Below the pieces are notes generated by a model. It made no database searches, had not been told where the DNA came from, and worked only from the letters and a program-made list of their open reading frames with translations. This document shows, piece by piece, positions 1 through 9,532 of a stretch of DNA of 27,137 bases (positions are counted from its first letter, which is position 1; every line of letters starts with the position of its first letter). The position numbers were made by a program, and so were the translations under genes. The stretch is from Lobulomyces angularis (lineage: Eukaryota > Chytridiomycota > Chytridiomycetes > Lobulomycetales > Lobulomycetaceae), in NCBI GenBank assembly GCA_027604685.1, contig JADHYX010000247.1:4920-32056 (forward strand), written 5' to 3'.

Positions 1-94
1 ATTATTTTTTATGTTCTTTTTGTTTTTTAATGTTTTTTTGTTTCAATTTTGTTTGTTTTATTATGTGTTTTTTTAACGTTTTTTTCATCTTTTT

Positions 95-524
95 TTATCG
101 TTGGGTAAAAAAAAAAATAAAAAAAATAAAACAAAATTTAACTTTAGTATTACATTTTGTTGGAAGCGCCATTTCCTCTGCTTTTCTTCTTTTATAACAT
201 AGACAAACGAAAACGCATAATAAGAAAAGAATAGGCCCTAAAATATTGTTTTAATTTTTTTTTTAAAAATTTGCTTTTCATTTAAAATTTTTTTTTTGTT
301 TTACCAACTATAACAGCTGCTAAAACTGTAGGATTTTGCAAGTCATAAACTTGACTTGCTTGCCTCGTTGGATAAGGAATGAGTGGTGAAAAAAAAAGGG
401 TAACAGGACCAGTGTTTGCAGGTGCACCTAAGATAGTAGACATGAGAGGGTCTTGAGTTTGGGTGATGGTATTTGTTAACACAGTAACAGCAGTACGAGT
501 GCCTCCAGGTTGTAGTGTTGCCAT
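95..524 (-). CDS. Small single-pass membrane protein, two exons
   Basis: I do not recognise the family. The ATG at 524 opens a Thr/Pro/Ala-rich frame with unusually few Lys/Asn residues for this AT-rich DNA. That frame appears to end at a stop at 282, but a donor (GTAAAA) at 304 and an acceptor (TTTTAG) ending at 238 join it to a second exon starting at 237. The junction creates one continuous hydrophobic helix (about residues 66-89, VLAAVIVG joined to PILFLLLCVFVCLY) followed at once by the basic stop-transfer run KRRK. That is strong evidence that the splice is real. Exons: 524-305 and 237-95, about 120 residues. No N-terminal signal peptide is visible; with the positive residues after the helix, an outside N terminus and a cytoplasmic C terminus are expected. 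The last ~25 residues lie in T-rich sequence, so another intron could change the C terminus. An in-frame stop sits 13 nt upstream of the ATG. Confidence 0.55.
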
Positions 525-863
525 ATTTTTATGAAATTAGATTTAGCTGCGAGATGTAATACTATTAAAAAAACTTGCTGTTGAGGATAAATATTTAAAG
601 TTAATGCAATAACACTGACACTCGAAGAATTGAGATACTTGTTAACAGGAGATGCAGAAAAAAAAGAAAATATTATCAATATTTTTAAAATAAAATCTTT
701 TTTTTTCTGGAAGTTTTTGCCACATTCCAACCACGCCACAGGGACGCAGTTTCATCTTGGCTTGTGGCGATGAAATGTTTTCTTTTTCAATTGCCGATCT
801 CATTTCTATTCTATTTAAATAATTTTGATATGTACAAACTACAACATTAATCCTATTAAAAAA
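525..863. other. Spacer between two minus-strand genes, with unassigned open frames
   Basis: This is the leader of the small membrane protein and the 3' flank of the coiled-coil gene. It holds a less AT-rich patch (about 700-770). There the minus strand has an ATG-initiated 53-residue frame (803-642, containing CGVVGMWQKLPEKKRF). A second minus frame (739-476) contains a signal-peptide-like hydrophobic stretch. Neither can be joined to the downstream ORF with a convincing splice pair, so neither is called as a gene. Confidence 0.4.
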
Positions 864-3644
864 TTATCCTTTCCACGAAGGAAGGTATCCATTACTGTTG
901 TGAACGGAACTAATATTATGATTCGATCCAAAACTTCTTTTCGATGAACTTTTCATTGGTGAACTGTTGGATATAGACTTTTTTTTATTATCTCTAACAA
1001 CATTTTCATTGCCAAGTTGCGTATTTTTGTTCAAATTCATCTTTTGATTCAGAAGATCTTCGTACCTTGAAAAACAATATTTTAATTAATGAAAATTTAT
1101 CACTTTTTTTTCCAATACCTTAATCTCCATTCTTCTTCAATATGCAGTCTTTTTTCAATTTCATACTCCAATTTTTCTTGCTGTCTTATTCTAATTAATG
1201 AGACCTCTTCTTTCATCTTTAACAAGGTTTTTAAGTACTCTTGTTTGACTTTTTTTAGATTATTTTCCATTTCTCCCTTACGCTCCATTTCCAGTGAATC
1301 CTTATAAGCCTTAAACTATTAAAAATGCAAAAAACATCATTTTTACCTGAAATTTTACTTCAGTTTCCTCTTTAACCCTTTCATCAAATTCATAAGTCAT
1401 CTTTTCTCTCAGCAAATTTCCTTCGTCTTTCAATTTTTTTAAATTATTTTGATAATTTTTTGTTAAATTTGATATGATTTGTTGATACTTTTCTTCTAAA
1501 TTTCTTGTATTTATTTCAATTTCGTTTTTTTTGAAAGCTTTTAGATTATTAAACTCACCTAAGCCAAAAAAAATCATTATTATGATGAAACAAAGTAAAA
1601 TGATTACTTTCTCTTTGTTTTAATATTTTTTCAAGGTATTCTTTTTCATTAAAAAATTTTTCTCTTTCTTTGTATATAATATTCTCCAACTCTTTCTTTT
1701 TTTCTTCCTGGTAATTTTTTAAAATTTTTTTTAATTCTTCCTTATTCTCTTCAAATTTGATTTGAAAATTAGTTTCTTGTTCTCTTTTTAATTTTGTTAT
1801 ATTTTTAAATTCAGTCTCCAGTAAATTCATTTCGTTTTTTAACTTTAATTTCTCATCTTCCATGAAACTTAATTGACATTTCAATTCTTCTTTTTCCTTC
1901 ATTAATTTACTAAATTGTTCTTCTTGCTTTTGCTTAATATCTTGCGAAAGACTTAAATTTTCTAATTCTAAGTTTTTGATTTTTTGTTCACTTTCAACCA
2001 ACTGGATTTCAATCTCCTTTTTATATTCTTCATTTTTTGTTTTGAATTCTTTCAAACGATGAAGGCTCATTCCTAATTCATTAATTTTATTTTTACAATC
2101 AACCAAATTTTCTTCTGATGCTTTTAATTTTTCTTCAATATCTTTTATTTTTTTCCGCTGTTGCTCATCATGGTAATGACTTCCTTGAATAAGTTTTTGA
2201 ACTTGATTACCACATGTACTTCTAGTTAAGTTTAGTGATAAATCATGTCCTAGAAACAAATTTCCTTGAAAATATTATAACTTACAATTAATTTTCAAAT
2301 AAAATCTTCATTATGATTACCTAAATCATTTAATAGAATTCTCAAGTCTTGTTCTCGCTTTGTTAAATCACTTTGCAAAGTTTGCAAAACAAGGTCAGTT
2401 TTTTTTTTTTTTATTTCAAATTCTTCACAAGTAGGACCAACCTGTAGAGCAACATCTTTATTCTCGTCTTTATTATTAATTTCTTTATTGTACTGAACTT
2501 CTAAACTTTTTTTTAAATTAAGAAAATTAACTTCATTTTCTAAAGTTAAATCCTTTTTTAAAGTTAAAAATTTTAAATCAAATTCAAATTTAAGTTGCTC
2601 AATTTCTTCATCTTTTTTACTTAATTCTTTTTTTTGGGTTTGACACATTATTTTCAACTGATCCTTCTCATTTTTCTATAAAAAACATTAAAAAATCTTA
2701 ATTTTTACAATAGCACTTACATATAAATCTGACTGCAATGAAGTTTCTTTGTTTATTCTTTCAAATTCTGAAAGACGTTTTTTCAAATGTTTTAATTCAT
2801 CTTGCTGATTTTTATTTAATCTCCGTAAAGTTTCAATTTCATTCGCTCTAAAGGAGTAGACATCATTATTATCCCCAATTTGAAAGGAGTCATGCAACTT
2901 ATCGTTTTTCAATTGAAGAGAAAAATCCAATTTTTCGTTATCGTCCTCTTGTGGAAGAAAAAAATTATTCTCGTTAATATCCATATTGATATTTCTAAGA
3001 TCTATTTCTGACTGAAATGAAAAATTGCTATCTTGATTTGCATTATTAAAATAATTTTCCTTTTCGTTTGCATCCTTTTGATTTTCCAGTAATAAATTTT
3101 TTTCAATAAAAGCAGTAGGTCGTTGCTGAAAATTTTTGTAACTTTCCACATCATTTTTTAATGTTGAGGAAATTTCGTTGTCATTATTTTGGAAAGAAAG
3201 AATGCTATCAATTTCTGCAGAATAAGGGATTTGAAAGTTACCATGATTTTCACTTTGAAGAGAAATTTCATTCAAGTCCTTAACATCTTTTAAATCCAGC
3301 TGATCAAAAATAAAATGATTATGATTTTGATTTACATCAGCAAGGTTGGTATTAAAACAGTTGTCATTTAAACTAAAGTCATTTTCTTTAAACTCATAAT
3401 CAGTATCATCCTTATGAGTTAAGTTGTTAATAGAGGAAAATTTAGTAGAGTTAGTAGAAGAGTTGTTTACTTTTTTGTTAAAGTAATTTTCGTTTAATGA
3501 AAGGTTTGAATTTAGTAAATGGTTGTTATTTTGATGAGACTCATCGTTTTGCTCAAACTCCAGGTCTAGTTGAATATCATTCAAGTCCAGTGAATTTAAC
3601 TCATCAGCATCGATTTCTATTGAAGTTTCTGAATTATGGTGCAT
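864..3644 (-). CDS. Long coiled-coil protein, six exons, family unknown
   Basis: Exons: 3644-2721, 2675-2321, 2264-1608, 1558-1347, 1315-1119 and 1065-864, giving 848 residues. Every junction keeps the frame and uses GT-AG. The start is the first ATG after AT-rich non-coding DNA. The first ~230 residues are acidic and Asn/Asp/Ser-rich, with loosely repeated pieces (SLNENYFN, SLNDNCFN, and FSFQSE/ISLQSE-type motifs). From about residue 270 to 770 the protein is almost continuous Glu/Lys/Leu heptad-like coiled coil, broken by a small conserved-looking patch (FLGHDLSLNLTRSTCGNQVQ) near residue 430. The C terminus is a basic Ser/Asn-rich tail ending in LPSWKG. In a flagellated fungus a centriolar, basal-body or spindle-pole role would be typical for such architecture, but that is inference. 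No catalytic domain is visible. It is divergent from the flippase gene. Confidence 0.88.
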
Positions 3645-4075
3645 AAAAATCAGTTAAAATTTTTGTTCAGAAAATATTTTAAAAGGAGTGACTTTACAAA
3701 GGAATATTTAATGAAAAAAAGTTTAAAAAAAAATGTAGAGGAAGTATCCAAGTATTATTTGGGATAACTGCATTTGTGTTTAGGAGTGTTTTGCTTCAGC
3801 ACACTATTGCCAAACTAGTTATAAGTCATTGCAAGTACTTAAGCTACTGGTTAACATATATTTTATTTTGAAAATGTTCATTGAATTAGTAAATTGTTTT
3901 AGTATTCTGCAGCAATCAAATTTTATAAAGTTTACAACTATTAAGTCATTCCAATTTACGTGAGCCTCAAAATCTGAAGCAGGATTTTTCAGTTTTTTTT
4001 CATTTGGATTGCAAAAATATAACTAAAATACTGTGTTAAAAATCTACATTTCCTCTTTGGATATCCAATCTTCAA
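3645..4075. promoter_or_regulatory. Divergent intergenic region, coiled-coil gene and flippase
   Basis: These 431 bp separate the start codons of two oppositely transcribed genes, so both promoters must lie here. I see AT-rich sequence with poly-A/T runs, but no distinct TATA box, repeat, tRNA or open frame that I can support. Confidence 0.5.
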
Positions 4076-7000
4076 ATGTCTAGTAACACAACGTTTGTTA
4101 TAACCCTTAATGGTGACAACTGTACCTTGAATAAAAATTCAAACAAAATTATCACTACAAAGTAATTTGTTTAAAATTTTTAAAATAAATTTTTAACATA
4201 ATTTTCTTTTCTTAATCATTTTATAGGTATACGTTTTATAATTTTTTACCGAAAAATTTACTTTTTCAATTCTCAAACGTTGCAAATATTTATTTTTTTC
4301 TCTTAATTGTTTTACAAGCTGAACCAACTTTCAGTCAAAATATACCTCTTATTGTAGTTAGTACTCCTCTACTTATTATTTTACTTGCTGTTGCTCTCAA
4401 AGACGCAGCTGAGGATTGGAAACGATTTCAGCAAGACAGCGTAGTTAATTCCTATGACACATATGTTTGCGTTGGGTAAAAAAAATGCTTTTTTTTTTAA
4501 TTATATTTAAATTTAATTACTAAATTCTAGTCGGCATCGAACCAAAAAAAAATTTGGAATTCATTCAATTTTGCTCAATTTTATTTTAAATCCTCTAATA
4601 TTAATAAGCCAATTGTTCAGAAGAAAAACACTGGTAAATTTACCAGAGGAAATTCAGCTGACAGATTATTTGGACATTGATTCAAAAGAAACAGAAAAAG
4701 GTTAGGAAATAATAAATAAAGGAGTTAAAATAATATTAAACATTTAAAAAAAATAATTTAGATTATCATAATAGATTTAGCTGGCAGAAAACAAAATGGC
4801 AAGACATTAAAATAGGAGAATTTGTTTTGTTAAGAAACAATGATGCAATTCCTGCTGATTTAGTTATTATTTCTACTTCTGAACCTAGTGCTAGTTGCTA
4901 TATTGAAACTAAAAACCTTGACGGTGAAACTAATTTGAAAGTTAGAAACGGTAAAACAAATCAAAGTAGTCTTTTGATTCTTAATTTTTTCTATGAAAAT
5001 CAGGAATTCCTCAACTCTCCTGCATTCAAACACCTTTTGACTGCGCAACAATGAGAGGTACCTTAGAATTGGAAAATCCAGACGCGCACATGTACAGTTT
5101 CCATGGGGTTGCAAATATAGATACCAGTGTGTTAAGTTCAGAAAAGGAGCATTTTAAAGAATCTCTACCAGTTAAAGTCCCCCTATCGATTAACTCAGTT
5201 TTATTAAGAGGTTGTTTTATTAGAAACACGAAATGGGTAATTGGAGTTGTTGTGGGAATTGGCGCGGATACAAAATTGATGCTGAATTCTGGAAAAACAC
5301 CAACAAAAAAGAGTAGAATTGATAGACAATTAAATCCTCAAGTATGTATTTTCTTGTCATTTTTTTTTTTTATGCCTTTTCTTTCACTCCAGATTCTTTT
5401 GAACTTCATGATTTTATTTACAATGTGTTTAGCGTGTGGTGTATTAGGAGCAATTTATCAAATTGCTTTTAATTTTGTCTCAAACTCTAGTGGGGAGTTC
5501 ATTAATAAACCTAATTTTTTGGAGACTGATCCTTTAAAAATTATATTACCCATTGCTGAGCCAACATTTATTGCCTTACTAACTTTTGCGAGCTGCTTAA
5601 TTATCTTTCAGAATATTATTCCTATCGCAATTTATATTTCAGTAGATGTTGCCAAAACTTTCAACGTAACAATAAAAAAATTTAAAGCAATTATTGATAA
5701 AAGGTTTATTTTAGTCGTATTTAATATACAGAGATCAAGACATGGTTGATCCTGCCACTGACCTTCCTTGTGTTCCAAGATCGTGGAATTTATGTGATGA
5801 TTTAGGACAAATTGAATATATCTTTAGTGATAAAACTGGTACATTGACTTGTAATGTAATGGAATTTAGAAAATGCTCAATAAATGGAGTTGTATATGGA
5901 AACGGTTTTATTTCACAAGCAAATGTTGGATTGTTAAAACGGAATGGTGACGGAAAGTGTGGAAATCTGGAAAAAAATTACTCATCGAATAGATTAAAAG
6001 AGGAGACAGAGATGAGAGATACGATGTCTAATTTATTTGATACTCGATACGTTAAAGCTGATGCCTTGAGTTTTGTTGATTTAGAATTGCATAACGATAT
6101 AAACTTAGGTTTGCAGTCCAAAGTTAAAAACGATGAAATCAATGAGACTACGGAGCACGCCAAGGCTATTATTGAATTTTTCACCCTTTTAGCCGTGTGT
6201 CACACAGTGTTAGTGGAGTACCCAGACCCAGATAACCATGACAACTTAAGTTATGCCGCTCAAAGTCCTGACGAAGCTGCACTAGTAGCAGCTGCGAGAG
6301 ACTGTGGATTTACTTTTCTCAGGAGAGAAGATGATTTAATTTTCGTTGATGTGATGGGAACGGAAAAGTCATTTCAAATATTAAACGTTTTGGAATTCAA
6401 CAGCGATCGTAAAAGAATGAGCGTTTTAGTGCGAAAACCTGGACAAAAGGATGTATTGCTACTTTGTAAAGGTGCTGATAGTATTATTTTCGAAATGCTG
6501 ACAAAAACTGAGGAAAAGTTGTTAAGATCAACTACTAACCATTTGGAAACTTTTGCGAATGATGGATTGAGGACTTTATGTTTAGCATACAGGTATACTG
6601 AGATATAAATATTTTTTTTACACATTTGCAAAACGTTTTTTCTTTAAAACGTTTATTTTCAATTATTTTTAGAATTATACCAGAAGCTGAATACGAAAAG
6701 TGGGCAGTAGAATATGCGGAAGCTTTAAATTCTGTGGAGAGTCATGATGAAAATGTGGATGCATTATCAGCTTCCATTGAGTGCAATCTTACACTGATGG
6801 GTGCAACTGCTATAGAAGATAAGTTGCAGGATGGGGTGCCAGAATCAATAGCCTTACTTTCCAAAGCTGGAATAAAAATTTGGGTTCTTACAGTAAGATT
6901 TTACTCCCTATTGTATTTTGTTAATATTTCTAGGGGGATAAAATGGAGACTGCCATTAATATTGGGTTTGCTTGTAACCTTCTAAGCCGCGATATGCTCT

Positions 7001-9173
7001 TAATTGTTGTCAAATCCACCAAAAATGTTGAAGAAACCTTAAAGCAAATTAAAGATGCATTGACATTATTTTGGTCACCTGATGGGACGCCAATAAAACG
7101 AGAATCTCATGCATTAATAATTGATGGTGATACGTTGAATTTTGCTTTAGACACCGAATGTAAAGATTTTTTACTGGAACTGAGTTGCAGATGTAAAGCA
7201 GTGATATGCTGTAGAGTTAGTCCAAAACAAAAAGCTCAAGTGGTTACACTAGTCAGGAACGGATTGGTATTATAATTATATATTTGTTTCCCAAATTAAG
7301 AATTTTATTAGTCAGCAATGTGCCTTGCCATTGGAGATGGGGCAAATGATGTCAGTATGATTCAAGCCGCTGATGTTGGGATTGGAATTAGCGGATTAGA
7401 AGGCATGCAAGCTGTGATGTCTTCTGACTACTCCATTGGTCAATTTCGATTCTTATCCAGATTACTTTTGGTCCACGGTAGGTGGGCATATCTGAGAACG
7501 GCGGAACTAGTATTAAATTATTTTTATAAAAATGTTGTTTGGTTGTTTGTACTTTTTTGGTATCAGTTCGATTCTGCGTAAGTTATGTTTATGCACTTTT
7601 CATTTTTAACCGAAATCAATCATTATTCTAGTTTCACGGGAGATATTATAACGGATTATACATACGGAATGTTTTTTAATACAGTATTCTCCCTTTTGCC
7701 AAATATGGTTCTTGGTATGTTAGATCAAGATGTTAATGACCAAATATCGTTGCAAGTACCAGAACTCTATCAGATTGGTATTCAGCAAAAACTCTATAAC
7801 ATGGAAAAGTTTTGGTTTTATATATTTGATGCCATTTATCAATCAGTTGTTATATATTTTATGGGAGTATTTGTATTTAGCGATTCAGTTATTAATCCAG
7901 ATGGTCTTTCTCCCAGCAAACAAGAATTTGGTACATATTTGTCTTTTTATATAATTTGTACGGTTAATCTGTACATGGGCTTTAATATTGTCAACTGGAC
8001 TTGGATTACTCACACTGCATTGTGGTCAACATTACTAGTTTTTTTTGGCTATGTTGCAGTATACCTAAATTTCATCGCGATTTATATGCCAGGAGTGTAT
8101 GACACTACATATTTACCGAATGTTTTCTACATGCCCATGTTTTACCTTAGTTTAATTTTGGCTTTAACCCTTTCCTTATTTCCTAGATTTCTCTTCAAAT
8201 TTTCTCAACAATACTTTTACCCTACTGACATTGATATTGTGCAAGAGTACCAAAGTTATATTTGGAAGGATGGCGATGTAGTTAATTTAGATATAAAACA
8301 CTCGGACAAGAATTCTTCATTGAAAGAATCGGATCAAAGCTCTGTTCAAACCGAAAATGAACCAAATACTGATGATTTAGATTCCAATTCTAATTTCTTA
8401 CGCAGAAAGCACAATAAAAAATCTAGTGCGACTAGTGCAGTTTCTTCTACTCAATTACCTAGTATCACGATAGACAGTCCTGTGGAAACAATTCTTCGCA
8501 GACAGCCAAGGCTAATACCCTCGTCTATGTTTTTTTCTTCAACTTCCAATTGTGAGCATGATAGTTTTGAGAATGAAGCTGACGAATTACCTAATACCTC
8601 AAATATCACTAACCCACCAAAATCGCCGAAAATGTTACTTCATGAGAGAATTATTACCCCATTGACAGAATTCAATAAAAAAACTGTTGAATTTGTAAAA
8701 TCTGTCCCAAGATTATTAAGGATACCTAGTTTAACTCCAAGTTGGAGATTAAATCCATATGGAGAAAATAGGAGCATGGTCTTTATGGGAGGGGAGCCTG
8801 TTGGCAGGGAAGTGCCCAATACTGGATTTGCATTTTCACATGGTGAAGGAATGGGACAGCAGGTACTAGAACTATAATTTTTAAATTTTTTTAGTAATTT
8901 TTTTTTAAGATTATGGGAAGATCGGCGACTTTGTACAGCACTACGAGCTATGGTGAAAGATTTGATCCGCCGATATTAGTTGAAACAGATGGCTGTGCAA
9001 CGCCAATCAAGAGTGTTAAGAAGGATGATTTAACGCATGAAAATAATTTTGAAGGTTTAAGAAGCAGACAATTGCAACAAGTAAAGATTGACATCAATTT
9101 AAGTCCATCAATTGACATTTCTCTCAACTCACCTCCCCCTAATGATAAACATTCTTCCTCTCATTTATTATAA
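4076..9173 (+). CDS. P4-type ATPase, phospholipid flippase (Dnf/Drs2-like)
   Basis: This enzyme uses ATP to move phospholipids from the outer/lumenal to the cytosolic leaflet of plasma, Golgi or endosomal membranes, normally with a Cdc50-type partner. Exons: 4076-4161, 4227-4475, 4531-4700, 4762-4950, 5004-5341, 5393-5665, 5715-6592, 6673-6892, 6934-7266, 7312-7577, 7632-8862 and 8910-9173; 1498 residues. The start is supported by the P4 N-terminal pattern running across intron 1 ([16 protein letters not shown], then [10 protein letters not shown]). Diagnostic motifs are the actuator loop DGET (222-225), the phosphorylation site DKTGTLT (Asp474), [16 protein letters not shown] in the nucleotide domain, LTGDKMETA and GDGANDVSM (about 920). 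The M4 motif is PIAI followed by YISVDV, where most P4-ATPases have PISL; the following YISV resembles Dnf1/2. After about ten membrane helices there is a ~300-residue Ser/Asn-rich cytosolic tail. It carries the GFAFS motif (1399-1403), which in ATP8A/Drs2 enzymes is the autoinhibitory segment. Lipid specificity cannot be read with certainty. Confidence 0.95.
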
Positions 9174-9532
9174 AAAAAAAAAAAAAATTAATTTATTTAT
9201 ATCATTGCATTCTATCTGTAATTATAGATTACCTCCAATTAGATTTCTCCATTCAAGACCTTTACCTTTTTTTTTTTAATAGTAACATCATTTAAAACAT
9301 TTTTTTGTCTTTAACCGTACTAAAGAGTATTTTTTTTAAACTCAAAAAATGTTCAGTATTAATGTATATTTTAAATATTGTTTGGTTAATATCAGTATCA
9401 TTTAAACTGTTCATTTGTATTTTCAGAAGCCTCACAAAATTTGAAAAAAGAATTTAGATCACCACAAAATTTCCATAACATTAATCAATTCTTTATATAC
9501 AAAAAAATTATTAGATTGTGATTAAATTTTAA
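9174..9532. other. Intergenic, flippase to citrate synthase homologue
   Basis: AT-rich spacer opening with a run of about fifteen A residues right after the flippase stop. It must contain the flippase 3' end and the next promoter. I see no gene, repeat or RNA here. Confidence 0.5.

Noticed and set aside
5666..5741. Acceptor at TACAG (ending 5730) for flippase exon 7
   Set aside because: The earlier TTTTAG ending at 5714 gives [10 protein letters not shown], which aligns without gaps to other P4-ATPases. The later site gives a poorer fit.
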